A stretch of 64,000 bases of DNA, from the NCBI GenBank assembly GCA_021234155.1, contig JAJEKV010000012.1, positions 5,397,789 through 5,461,788 on the forward strand, given 5' to 3'. Made by a program: the position numbers and the translations under genes. Shown in pieces: positions 46,083 to 57,052 of this stretch. Origin of the DNA: Isoetes taiwanensis (taxonomy: Eukaryota; Streptophyta; Lycopodiopsida; Isoetales; Isoetaceae). Below the pieces are notes generated by a model. That model saw nothing but the letters and a program-made list of their open reading frames with translations. It was not told where the DNA came from and searched no databases. Position 1 is the stretch's first letter. Each line of letters begins with the position of its first letter.

Positions 46083-46990
46083 ATAATGAAAATTTCGAAA
46101 ACAATAGGTACTTATAGAGAAATAATTCCCCATAGATCATAGTCAAGATGGCTTGGAAGGACATAATCCTGCATATCTCTTTCCATAAGAGCAATCTCCT
46201 CTAGTGTAGATCCTTGCCATGATAATTTGCAGTCATTTGACAACTGTGGTTGGCAATATCCAATGCTACGGGATTAAAACTTGCATATTCATAAACCTGT
46301 ATTGCAAGCGAAAAAGAGAAGTTACTCCTGCATACATTCAATGTGCCATAAAGTTTATGAAGAAACGCTTAACAAAATCAAACCCTTAAAATGTTACTAC
46401 AATTATTATTCAGGCATTAGAAAACTAATGCACTTCAATCACTTAGAATGGAAGTAAAAACCTTGATTTTTCATCAACATTATATTTCCATATTGCATGT
46501 CATTATGACAAAAGCCAATTTTCTTCCCAAACACAGACATGTGTTCAGTGGCTCCATAATCTCATAAGAAATATTATGCAAGCCAAATTCCTTTATGATT
46601 TGATGATCCCCATCTCTACAACTTTGTTTACCCAATCAACGTAGAAAGAAAAGACAATAAATAACAGGGATACAAAGATCAAAAGCAAAGACATCAACCT
46701 CACACTAACGATTCTCGGATGTTCACGGCACATCAAGTTGAATGGAACTTCCACAATTAAACAACTTGGAAATATCTAATATATATAAAGTTTGTTTGAT
46801 ACATGAATGTTAGAGAGAATTGATGAACAAGAATGCAAAAGAGAATGACTTACACTTGCAAGCAAAAAATCTTCAAAATCGGGCTATACATGCCACGTCA
46901 TTGTAAGCTATACATGCCTGTTGAAAGAATCTAATAGAGTATTCAAGATCACAACTAGGACCAAGTTATGCAATCCTAGACATCATAGAA
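46083..46990. other. No recognisable gene
   Basis: AT-rich non-coding sequence; no conserved reading frame or repeat recognised. Confidence 0.5.
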
Positions 46991-47425
46991 GTCAATTAGT
47001 ATTCAAACCATTACACCCAACACTTTAAATTAAATCCCCTAAAACCCCTTTGGTTTGAGTGCATATTCACCGGGGTGACTCAGAACCTTGAATCGCTTTT
47101 GATGGGCATATTCATGACTTATTCTTTGATTTGGACCGTAGATATGCGATCCTCGTTTGTGGGGTATGCTTATAGAAGTTTTTTTATTTGTATAATGAGA
47201 GTTCTTTGAGATACTATAAGGTTTGAGGCAATGTACTCAATGGTGTTGATTTCATGTATGTATTATCTTTTGTTTTAAGAGGGTATAAAAGGGGCTCTGT
47301 TGCTCTACATCACCCCGTGTGAATATACACCTCAAACCAAAGGGGGTTTTAGGGGGGATTTAATTTAAAGTGTTGGGTGTAATAGTTTGTGTTAACTAAC
47401 AAATTTTTTGGCCCCTCCGGGACCT
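46991..47425 (+). mobile_element. Long-TIR non-autonomous DNA element, copy 2
   Basis: Left arm with CAAACCATTACACCCAACAC and CCCCTAAAACCCC pairs with GGGGTTTTAGGGG and GTGTTGGGTGTAATAGTTTG on the right. The interior shares CCTCGTTTGTGGGGTATG and ATGGTGTTGATTTCAT with copy 1 in the same orientation. The right side is followed by AAATTTTTTGGCCCCTCCGG, as in copy 1. Confidence 0.82.
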
Positions 47426-47634
47426 TGGGGATGGTGTAGAGATGGATGAAGAAAGTTGATGTATCCAACCAACCATAATGACAACACATCATTATGGGCA
47501 AGTGGTGGTTGCGCTAATGGTGGCGAGACTAATTGAACTTGATCTTCATTTATTGGGTTCTTTTAGTGCAGTAATAATGTTTGGATGAACATCATGTTGA
47601 CTTCAAGTATTGGAGGAATGTCATGTGGAATTGA

Positions 47635-47945
47635 TGGATTGGGGAGATTCTATATATAGTGCATGAACATAAAGGAAAGAAATTGGTTAGATTGATATTA
47701 ATTTAGAAAATAGAATTTTTACTAGTGAAATAAAATTGAATCAAATCAAAGTTTTTGACATTGATATGCTCTAGAATAATGTTTTATTCACAAACCTTTA
47801 GTTCGAAATAAAATTGAATCAAATAAAAGCTTTAGACATTGATATGCAAACCAATAATGTTTTATTCACAAACCATTGCATGGAAGACAACAACATCCAT
47901 GTTACTTGCGGTAACAATTGGTGAGGTTCATATAATAGGTGAAGA
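47635..47945 (-). repeat. Dispersed repeat, copy 2, inverted relative to 38685-39005
   Basis: The reverse complement follows the same block order as copy 1. It also holds an internal duplication of about 84 bp (AATAAAATTGAATCAAA, GACATTGATATGC and AATGTTTTATTCACAAACC occur twice, at about 47726 and 47810). Confidence 0.8.
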
Positions 47946-48639
47946 GAATCCCGGTTTGGTGATGTGGAGTAGGTTTCTTGTAATAGTCCAAGGAAGGCGA
48001 GATTAAGGGTAGAGAGGTTGAAGCAAGCTTGCTCGCGTTCTATTCTATTCTATTCTGTTAGCATTCACGTGTTATTACTTCACCTCTGACTATTTCTCTT
48101 CACAATGAAACCATTGTTTATCAAACCATATGATTTTGGATGCTCCATCTCTCTAGCTTAAATGTAATGCATGATTTACCTACGGATCGATTAAAGTTCC
48201 AAACCTACAATATAAATGCATTCTTATACCCTTTGTTTTGCCCGGACCTTTAGCACGACGGAAAAGGGCATGGAATAATCCTTTGTTGTGTGCACAAGAA
48301 TCCGTTTGTTGATTGATTATTGAAGAAGGTGGTGCTATGAACAATCCCAAGAGCCAAGAATATCTAAGAAGTTGGAAGCAAACAAAGAGCCTAAACTAAA
48401 CTCTTTTTGAATCTGCAAAAATCTTAGAAACGGACAAAAAGGGAAGAAACAAAAGCGGTTTTGCAAAGTACATTGTAGAACGAGAAACCAATACCTTGTA
48501 AAAAAAAACCATTATGCTAAATCAAGAAACATTAAAAAACAAATACCTTGTAAGTTTGAGCAAAAAATCCACCTCGTGATAACCTTATACATCGCCAAAA
48601 ATCAATCCGCAACATGAATCTAAGAGGGCAAATACACAT
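47946..48639. other. No recognisable gene
   Basis: AT-rich sequence with a short TTCTA repeat near 48040. Nothing else is recognised. Confidence 0.5.
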
Positions 48640-48740
48640 GCACATGCACATTTGACATGCACGTACACATGCACATGCACATATGCATAGACATGCATAT
48701 GCACACACATGCACATGCACATGCCTCTGCATACACATCT
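48640..48740. repeat. (CACATG)n-type microsatellite
   Basis: Imperfect CACATG/GCACAT repeats with ATGCAT variants. Confidence 0.9.
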
Positions 48741-48929
48741 TGTTTCATGCACAAACACATCTGGGAGAAATACAACAACCCCTGGATTGTTTCAACCAAC
48801 GAAAATTACCATAAAAAGGGTGCACTCTAGAAATAATACAACAACTAAAATCATAGAAAACCATATGAAAAAAGCGTACAAAACTAAAAGTAACCCCTGT
48901 TATTATGCTAGATATTAGAACCATCCTTA

Positions 48930-48958
48930 GGCCCCAAAGGGCCAAAAAATTTTGGACC
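48930..48958 (-). repeat. Hairpin motif AAAATTTTTTGGCCC..GGGGCC
   Basis: In the minus direction the sequence CCAAAATTTTTTGGCCCTTT then GGGGCC repeats the motif that borders long-TIR copies 1 and 2. Here no full element is attached, so it may be a terminal fragment. Confidence 0.6.
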
Positions 48959-49094
48959 CATGCACATCCCTTAGGCCATCTTTGTTTCTTTCAATTTCCA
49001 TACACATTTAGGTACAACATTAATTTATTTTTAGTATAACATTTATATTTATTAAAATGCATTTAACATGTAGCTTATCTAATCTAATAAAAGA

Positions 49095-49321
49095 ATAGCG
49101 TCCGTAAGTGAGTGAGTAGTGAGTGAGTCGGTCTGACTGACTTCCACACCCATCCGACCCAATGGAGGCATGCGTGAAAAGCTTGATCTCTAGTCCATGG
49201 GCCTTGGCCTCTCAAAAGCTCCCAAGTTTGGTGGACAAAATTTTTTTTTGGTTTACCACAGGACTCGAACCACGGACATTGCCCCCAAACCCCCCACCCT
49301 TACCACTAGACCAACCAGTCT
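49095..49321 (-). mobile_element. tRNA-derived SINE
   Basis: In the minus direction the head contains TGGTCTAGTGGTAAGG (polymerase III box A) and GGTTCGAGTCC (box B) at tRNA-like spacing, 49321-49252. A body unlike a tRNA follows (TTTTGTCCACCAAACTTGGG, GGCCAAGGCCCATGG) and ends near a CTCACTCACTACTCACTCAC repeat and TTCTTTTATTAG. The intact pol III boxes with a non-tRNA tail fit a SINE better than a functional tRNA gene. The ends and target duplication are not settled. Confidence 0.65.
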
Positions 49322-49384
49322 TTTCTTGAAATAATAAGAAGTCCATGCTTAGTTAAGGCTGGGGCCTAATTAATTCAAGGATAC

Positions 49385-50830
49385 TCTAGGATGTTCTAGA
49401 ATGTTCTAGAATCTCTTGGAATGTCCTAGAATGTTCCAGATGCTCATGAGTAAGCACCTCAGTCTAAAAATAGAAAGTTTCAATCTAAAAATAGAAGTTT
49501 TTTTGAAACTTTGCAAATGCTCAAAATAGAATGTTGTGGAATGTCCCAGGTGCTTATGGGTAAGCACCTCAGTCTAAAAATAGAAAGTTTCAGTCTAAAA
49601 ATAGAAGGTTTTTTGAAACTTTGCAAATGTTCAAAATAGAATGTTCTGGAATGTTCCAGATGGCCATGGGTAAGCACCTCAGTTTAAAAATAGAAAGTTT
49701 CAGTCTAAAAATAGAAAGTTTTTTGAAACTTTGCAAATGCTCAAAATAGAATGTTATGGAATGTTGCAGATGCTCATGGGTAAACACCTCAACCCAAAAA
49801 TAGAAAGTTTTTTGAAACTTTGCAAATGCTCAAAATAGAATGTTCTGGAATGTTGCAAATGCTCAAAGGTAAGCACCTCAGTCTAAAAATAGAAAGTTTC
49901 AGTCTAAAAATAGAAAGTTTTTTGAAACTTTGCAAATGCTCAAAATAGAATGTTCTGGAATGCTCCAGATGCTCATGGGTAAGCACCTCGGTCTAAAAAA
50001 TAGAAAGTTCAAATCCTAAGAATAGAAAGTTTTAAAAACTTTGCAAATGCTCAAAATAGAATGTTATAGAATGCCGCGGATGTTGATAGAATGTTGTGGA
50101 ATGTTCCGTGCTCATGGGTAAGCACCTCGGTTTAAAATAGAAAGTTTTAGGTTAAAAATAGAAAGCTTTTGAAACTTTGAAAATGCTTAAAATAGAATGT
50201 GGTGGAGATATTCCGTGCTCATGGGTAAGCACCTCAGTCTAAAATAAAAGTTTCAGTCTAAAATAGAAAGCTTTTTGAAACTTTGAAAATGCTCAAAATA
50301 GAATGTGGTGTAATGTTCCAGATGCTCATGGGTAAGCACCTCAGTCTGAAAATAGGAAGTTTCAGTCTAAAAATAGAAAGCTTTTTGAAACTTTGCAAAT
50401 GCTCAAAATAGAATGTGGTGGAATGTTCCAGATGCTCATGGGTAAGCATCTCAATCTAAAAATAGAAAGCTTTGGTCTAAAAATAGAAAGTTTTTTGAAA
50501 CTTTGCAAATGCTCAAAATCGAATGTGGTGGAATATTACAGATGCTCATGGGTAAGCACCTCAGTCAAAAAATAGAAAGTTTTTGAAACTTTGCAAATGC
50601 TGAAAATAGAATGTTGTTGAATGTTCCAGATGCTCAAGGGTGAGCACCTCAGTCTAAAAATAGAAAGTTTCAGTTTAAAAATAGAAAGTTTTCTTAAACT
50701 TTGTAAAAACTCAAACAGAATATTCCAGATACTATAGGGCAACCACCTATGCTCTAGAAGCACCTCAGTCTAAAAAGTAGAGAGTTTCTTGAAACCTTGC
50801 AAATGCTCAAAATAGAATATTCATGGGCAT
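49385..50830. repeat. ~110-bp minisatellite, about 12 units, with GAA/TTC arrays
   Basis: The block GGGTAAGCACCTC recurs about every 106-111 bp (for example near 49558, 49669, 49977, 50223, 50329, 50549), with shorter units of about 90 bp and one of 139 bp. Each unit contains AGTCTAAAAATAGAAAGTTT, TTTTGAAACTTTGCAAATGC, TCAAAATAGAATGTT and a GGAATGTTCCAGATGCTC block. The repeated minus-strand frames are a by-product of unit length and are not evidence for genes. Confidence 0.9.
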
Positions 50831-50869
50831 GTGTGAGTATGCTACTCATGAATGATACTTTGTTGGTAA

Positions 50870-51410
50870 TGGAATAGAGGGAGGGAGGAGAGAGATAGGG
50901 AGGAGAGAGAGAGAAGAGCAGAGAGGAAAGAGAAGAGAGAGAAGAGAGAGGGAGAAGAAACATGGGGGAGGGAAAAGAAGAGAGAGGAGAGGAGAGAGAA
51001 GAGAGAGAAGAGAGAGAGAAGAGAGATGAGAGATAGGAGGAGGGGAGAAGAGAGATGAGAGAGAGACGGAGGAAATAGAGAGAGGAGAGAGGAGAAGAGA
51101 GAGGGAAGAAAGAGAGGGGAGGAGGAGATAGAGAAGAGAGAGAACTTGGCCACAAAAAGAGAAGAGAGAAGAGAATAATAGAGTAGAGAGAGAAGGGGAG
51201 GGAGGAAAGGAGAGAGATGAGAGAGGGAGGGAGAGAAGAGAGAGAAGAGAGAGAAGAGAAAGGAAAGGGAGGAGAGAGAAGACGGAGGAAAGGGAGGAGA
51301 GAGAAAAGAGAAAGAAGAGAGAGAGAAGAGAGAGGAAAGAGAAAGAGAGAAGAGAGAGAGGAGAGAGGAGAGAAGAGAGAAGAGAGAGGAAGAGAGAGGA
51401 GAAATGAAAT
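50870..51410. repeat. GA-rich polypurine tract, left part
   Basis: Nearly pure purine sequence on the plus strand built of GAGA, GGAGA and GAAGA words. It is interrupted only briefly, for example by CTTGGCCAC near 51147. All long frames here are low-complexity shadows. Confidence 0.92.
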
Positions 51411-51639
51411 GAAATGTTTTATTATTCACGTCTGCAGACCACCAGGTCTATGAGACGTTCAATGAGTACATTCAACATTATAAAAGATATCATCTAATGC
51501 ATCCTCAGATAGTAATGCATTAGCCTCTTCTCCCAAATCTTCCCTCACATCTACATTATGTCCAATCTGCTCCCTCAAGCTTAGAACATCTCTTATAAAT
51601 TTCCCCTTAATACACTTACCCTCCAAATTAAAAAAAATT

Positions 51640-51790
51640 CTAAAAAGAGTCGACAACTTTAAAATGTTATACAATTTAGAATCTCCACATATGTCGGGCA
51701 TCTCAAAAGCACATGTCCCTCATCTTCCACTTCTTGCATATTGCAGGTCTTGCAAAGCCTCATTTCATGTGGGATACCACCCCATCTACC
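51640..51790 (-). pseudogene. LINE C-terminal CCHC zinc knuckle
   Basis: The minus-strand reading RLCKTCNMQEVEDEGHVLLR, then CPTY, gives C-x2-C, His, x4, Cys, the knuckle typical of the C-terminus of many LINE ORF2 proteins. It lies about 420 bases downstream of the RT end in a separate frame. Confidence 0.75.
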
Positions 51791-52201
51791 AACTTCGACC
51801 CCAAGTCTATCTTGAACTAAGTCTTAGTCTCCGCTGATACAATGCCTAAGCTTGAGAGAAATACCATCGCCTAAGTACTTGGCCTCTTGGAGCTCTGGGT
51901 TAATATATTGCCCGTAAAACTCCTTCTTAACTTCCTGACTCTCCAATTCCTTATAATGACATGTTCCTTAACCCACTCTCGAATGTCTTTAAGATGTATG
52001 GATAAGTCTTGCATATTTAGCCCCCATTTCCACATCCATTCCTCCACATCAAGATACCCGAAATCTTACTTTTTGTCTCTTCTATCGCCAAACGTGGCAA
52101 GCAGGTCCTCGGCCTTTTCAAATCTTACCTTACAAAGGTATGTAGCGGCTTGCACAAAAGCTTACGCCTCTCTGAGGGCATCATACCACATTCGACCAAC
52201 A

Positions 52202-53671
52202 TCATATCATACCCCGGTTTGCTTTATGCTTTACAGGCCCAATTGCGATTACGAAATTTCTTACGGACTTTCTCAACTTTTTTCCATGTGTCTGTCGCCA
52301 AACCAGTCCCCAAACCTCACAACCATACAACAACACAGTCTGAACAAGTGTCTTATATAACATCCTTTTCATGTTAAAATTCCAGATTTCAGCTTTACCA
52401 CTTCTGCGTTGCATACTGTATAAGGCTTTCAAACCCGCATTCACTCTATGTTCCACGGCAAGATTCCAACTGGGGCTTTTATCAACCTCCACTCCTAGAT
52501 ATTTATATGAATTTACCAGTTCTATTGACCTGTCCTTGTAATAAAATGTCATATGATCCGTTTTATTTGCCCCAAAGACTATCAGTTTTGTTTTAGCCAG
52601 GTTTACGCGCATCCCTTTGCTATCACAAAAATGTGCAAGAGCGTCCAAATGCTTCTGCATACATGCTACTGAGCGTGCTAGGATGACAACATCATCTGCA
52701 TAAAGCAAGAGCAACACCATATATCCATTCACTACTGTTCCACTTCCCCCATGTTCCATCATCCAACTTTCCAGTTCATCAATGAATAACCCAAACAATG
52801 TGGGTGATAAGGGGCAGCCTTGCTTGACCCCGATATTGCTCACTACAACATCATCACATCTTTTCACATAAGGAAAAGAAAGTTGCACTAAGATTTTTCA
52901 TACAAGTACTTTTTACTGCTTGCCTTAGCTCCATGGGAACTCCAAGTTGTTCCATTCTTTGCCAGAGGTTGTCTCTATTTACTGTGTCAAAAGCCTTAGC
53001 ATAGTCCACAAACAACGCAAATAAAGGTTTCTTTTTGCCAATCACCGATTCCATCATGGCACGCAAGGTAATCAAATGATCTATGGTAGAACGCCGTCTA
53101 AAACACCGCTTTGCCCCATAGCCCTAACTCCCTTCCCTTCATACGCCCACATACTAATCTTAGTGTTTAACATTGTAGCGATTAGCTTTGCAAAAAAGCT
53201 GCGGATCATAATCATTCTATAATTACTGGTCCTTATCATCTCCCCGCGCTTTGTATAATGGTATGACTCGTTAATTTGCCATGTTCGAGGAAAGCCTTCT
53301 CTTAGAACTGCATTGACCAACTTTAATAGCACTGCATGAACTGAATCCCCAGCCCATTTAAACATTTCTGCAACTAACCCCTGGGCATCCGCTGCTTTAC
53401 CATTTGCTAGCTTACTCAAACCTTGTTCCAAGTCTTCAAGAGTAAACTCACATTCACCATCAGAGAGATATGCTAATTTGTCTATATCAGAAATATCAGG
53501 TACATGATAAAGCTTGCGTACCTGGCCTAAGAGGGTGTCTGCCTCTAGCACGGTCTCTTGCTTTGCAATGGGTTTCAGCCTGTTCCAAAACTGCTTTGGA
53601 TTCAACAATAACTCTTCAACCATTTTTTGTTGCTTAGCATAAATATACTTTTTCTTCTTGGATTTAGTCAA
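52202..53671 (-). pseudogene. LINE reverse transcriptase domain
   Basis: In order: PRTWQIN..YHYTKRGE and SNYRMI (53671-53081), LFALFVDYAKAFDTVNRDNL (first catalytic Asp, 53075-52854), GVKQGCPLSPTLFGLFIDEL, LLLYADDVVILAR (the YADD site) and SYKYLGVEVD, ending VWGLVWRQTHGKK (52888-52202). Catalytic residues remain, but three frames are needed to read it. Confidence 0.9.
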
Positions 53672-53964
53672 CCTGTGACATACTCTTTTTTCAGCTTTTC
53701 CCTTTCTAACCCTTTCGCCTTTTTAAACTCAGATCTTTTTTCCTTGCATTCCTTATCAAACCATGCGTTACATGGAGCCCCTTGATTTTCTTTGAGATAT
53801 AAAGCATTCAAGAGCAACTCCTAGAACCATTTCGTAAGCCTCACTAATAGCATTAGCACCTTCCACCGCCACTCTATATCCGGGCTTTTCCTCGCACAAT
53901 TTCGATATTGATTTGCCTTATTATATTGCATTTTATTTTATGCCTCGTGATATTGTATCACAAT

Positions 53965-54795
53965 TTACCTTCCGGCATATCTCTTGTCTAAACAAACCCC
54001 ATATAGGCGATGATCACCGATTTGTGGTATTGCTTCATTTATCCGAAATCCAAAGACTTGTTTTACAAGGGATGCCCACAAGGCTAGAACCAGGTCCACA
54101 ACACTAGCGCCTCTGCAAGTGAGCTTACCTCGAAGTTGGGAAATCTTTTGTACCATTGTATACCAAAGATGTTCAAGCCATCGCACATATTAAGCACATG
54201 GTTACCTTGTGGAGGGGCCATCTTATTTTGTCCCGAGAATTACGATTCCAACCATGTTCTTCAACCTCTATCTCATCAAGCATTTCCATCCACAAATGGT
54301 CCCCATCCGAACTTGCAATTGTTTTTCGCTTGTTTGCCACTGCCATTAAAGTCCCCCATCGAAGATGACTTCTCCTTTTCTTTCAAAAAAGAACATCACA
54401 TCTTGCTCTAAATGGAAAAAGGGATCATCCCGGTCCATGTCACCAACATTGTACACCGGTGAACCGCGTGGTGGATAATAACAGCCTGCAACAAAGATTT
54501 TTCCATGCTGACCTGGTATCTCGATCCAGATATGCTGCAAAGAATTATGATGCGCTACTACCTTTATCATATGCTTGATACTTGTCCGCACATAACATGC
54601 AATTCCGCCATGCCCTTTCAATCTCCATGATTTTTCATGCCATACAGAATGAAGCAAACTAAAATCCTTTATGTCCGGTAAACATTTTTCCTCATGTTCA
54701 CAAGTTTCTAAGAAAAAAATAACATCAACATGCTTAAACATAAAATCGGTTACATCTATTTTATATTGACTAATAGAATTAATATTCCAGCACAC
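53965..54795 (-). pseudogene. LINE endonuclease domain
   Basis: Motifs read in the minus direction: CWNINSI at the start, VDVIFFLET (Glu of the AP-endonuclease-like site), GHGGIACYVR, then after a frame break a GASVVDLVLA block and a late IPQIGDHRLYG, which supplies the final Asp-His. This enzyme nicks target DNA to prime reverse transcription. The frame break around 54340-54190 disables it. Confidence 0.8.
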
Positions 54796-54816
54796 AATCC
54801 TGGTGGTCTCGCCTAC

Positions 54817-55777
54817 CTATGCATCCACTGAATCAACTGAATTATCCACTATTACTTTTCCTCTCTTCCAGTATGCCTTCTGACCCTGTTGCCTTGCAGT
54901 CTTGTATTTTTGCATTTCTGCCTTATGCTGAATAAATTGCTCCTTGGTAAAATCCTCATTTATCCATACATCTTGGCCTTTCAATGCACTTCTTTTCTTT
55001 AACACCGCATCCCGTAATCAATCTCTGACAAATTTCACGATGGTGTGCCTAGGTTTTCCGTGAAATGACTTGCCTAATTCAAAAGCTTCCACTATTCCAC
55101 AATCTTCAATGCCCAATTTATTTGTAAGAAACCGACTTTTTACTCTTTTAGTACTTTTCTGCCGTTCTTCGGAAGACCCACCCGACCGGGCCAGCAAACA
55201 AACGATTCTTCTTCTCGATCTTCCATAAAATCCGATAGTTTCTTTGCCTTAGTTCAAGAATGCTATCTTTGTTCGCCATCATAGATTACATAACCATTGG
55301 TAACTTTCTGTTTCTTCTCAAGATCAGCTTCAATTCAAATTTCACACATTCTAGTTCTTGCTTAAGATCCTGCTTTATGGCATGTTTGAAGGCTTCAAGT
55401 TCTCGACGAAGACTCATTTAAATTGTTCCAGCTTCGCCATCATCTTGCATTGGCTTTCTCTATTTCAGATTGCACATGAGCAAGCAAGAATGTTTTAAGA
55501 TCAATCACCAAATTTTGAAATGTGAGGTTTCCATAGACATCTTCATAGACCGCAGAAAATTTCCATGGTCGCCTCGCATTCCGCCTAACCGCATCCATCG
55601 ATCATGTTTTGTAACACCGCTGTTATCGGATTTGGGTGCACCCGGATCGCCGAGATCGCCTCCATCGTGACTCCTCCCCGCTTCAGATATCCCCTCGCGG
55701 CGCAATTTTCTCGGCAGTCGCTGATAGAGGGTTTTACCGCTTGCTTTTTTCTTGGATACCGCAACCGGAAGAGGCAT
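54817..55777 (-). pseudogene. LINE ORF1 remnant
   Basis: Two coding-like blocks: a basic N-terminal part (55777-55505, with PLPVAVSKKKASGKTLYQRL) and a C-terminal part with DVWINEDFTKEQFIQHKAEM (about 54970-54910) to the stop at 54817. Between them the frame is lost. The position upstream of the endonuclease and the basic composition fit an RNA-binding ORF1 protein. Confidence 0.6.
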
Positions 55778-55854
55778 GCCTCAGCGGCCACCACGAAGAA
55801 CCCGAAAGCACTATCTTCGTGGCCAATCGAACGTCTTTTGCCCTAGTCACGCTT

Positions 55855-55857
<3 letters not shown>

Positions 55858-55899
<42 letters not shown>

Positions 55900-56870
55900 A
55901 GAGAAAGGAGAGAGGGAAGAGAGAGGAGAGAGAGAAGAGAGAGAGAGGAGAAGAGATGGAGGGGGAGAGAGAAGACATAGGAGAGAGAGAAGAGATAGAG
56001 GGGAGAGAAGAGACTGAGAGAGAGAAAGGGGAGAGAAAGGAGAAAGGGGAGAGAGAGAGAGAAATGAAGAAGACAGAGGACAGAGAGGGGAGAGAAAGAG
56101 AGATGGTCGAAATAATGCAGGAGATAGAGAGAGGAATGAGGGAGAAGAGAGGAGAGAACGTAATGAGGGGAGAGGGGAGAGAGAGCTGTAAAGAGGAGAG
56201 AGAGGAGAGAGAGATGCTACAAAAGGGAAGGAGCTCACTCAAAAGTGTTAATGGGGTCCAACGAGGGCGGAACGGCTGTAGGCCTGGGCCGAAGCGAGGA
56301 ATACTACAAAGAAGAAGGGCATGGGTGGGTTCAGACAGGGAGCGAAGGGCCGCTTAGAGCCGAGGAAGAGGAAAGAGAAGAGAAAGAAGAGAGAGAGAGG
56401 AATAGAAAAGGAGAGAAAGATAGAGAGAGAGGGAGAAACAGAGAGAGAAAGGAGAGAGAGAGAGAGAGAGAGAGGGGGGGAAGAGATACAGAGAGAGGGA
56501 AAGAGGAGAGAGGAGAGAGGGAGAGAGGGAGAGAGGGAGAAAAGTAACAAAAAGAGAAGAGAAGAGAGGGGGAGGGAGAAAGAGAGGAGAGAGGACATAG
56601 AGAAGAAGAGAGGAGACAGAGAGATAGGAGATAAGGGACATGGGTGGGCCCAAACCGAGGCTGGCCCGCCAAAGGCCAAAGGCAGGAAAGGAGCAAGGGA
56701 CCCGCGGAAAAGAGGAGAGAGGAGAGAGAGGGAGAGAGGGAGAGGGTAAAGACAAAGAAAAGAGAAGACAGAGGAGGGAGAAAGAGAGGAGAGAGGACAT
56801 AGAGAGAAGAGAGGAGACAAAGAGAGATAGGAGATAGGGGACATGGGTAGGCCCAAACGGGGCGTCAAGG
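55858..56870. repeat. GA-rich polypurine tract, right part, with CATGGGTGGG spacers
   Basis: It starts with a (GA)n run at 55858 and continues as imperfect GAGA/GGAGA sequence. Three non-repetitive islands, each containing CATGGGT(G/A)GG followed by GC-rich sequence, occur near 56318, 56638 and 56840, giving a higher-order period of about 200-320 bp. Frames on both strands are low-complexity shadows. Confidence 0.9.
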
Positions 56871-56955
56871 CAGCCGAGCCTATGGAAAAAGCAACAGCGG
56901 CTCGGCCCTTTTCTAGTTAATAATAATATATTAATATAGCACATCGAACCATTGA

Positions 56956-57052
56956 AAGGGGCATCAAACATATTAAGTAAACTAAACCATTAAATTAAAC
57001 TCTCCAATTTAATAGTTTAATTTAAGGTTTAATTTCTTAACATGTTTGATGC
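56956..57052. repeat. Hairpin with GGCATCAAACAT arms
   Basis: GGCATCAAACATATTAAG pairs with CTTAACATGTTTGATGCC about 65 bases away, and the interior (ATTAAATTAAACT / AGTTTAATTTAA) pairs further. It lies just past the GA tract and may be a small foldback element. Confidence 0.7.

Larger units (their letters stand above)
51411..55857 (-). mobile_element. LINE (non-LTR retrotransposon), minus strand
   Basis: In the minus direction an ORF1 remnant, an AP-type endonuclease, a reverse transcriptase and a CCHC knuckle occur in order. The 3' end (51411-51440) reads AATAAAACATTTCATTTCAT, a polyadenylation-like signal with a short ATTTC repeat tail. Both sides are GA-rich tracts, so it probably inserted into one tract. 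Frameshifts make it inactive. The organisation without RNase H and with a C-terminal CCHC resembles L1-type LINEs; the exact clade is not assigned. Confidence 0.88.

Noticed and set aside
49252-49321. Functional tRNA gene on the minus strand
   Set aside because: The A and B boxes are good, but the acceptor arm does not pair convincingly and a non-tRNA body follows, so SINE is the better reading.
49480-50763. Repeated ~65-codon minus frames starting MLTHEHLEHS
   Set aside because: They follow the minisatellite unit and shift frame with unit length; no start context or unbroken long product.
50754-51453. Ser/Leu-rich minus frames and Arg/Glu-rich plus frames
   Set aside because: Products of the GA-rich tract; both strands are open in several frames because the repeat lacks stop words.
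55752-56971. Frames of 100-206 codons on both strands
   Set aside because: Same cause: low-complexity GA sequence, no conserved motif.
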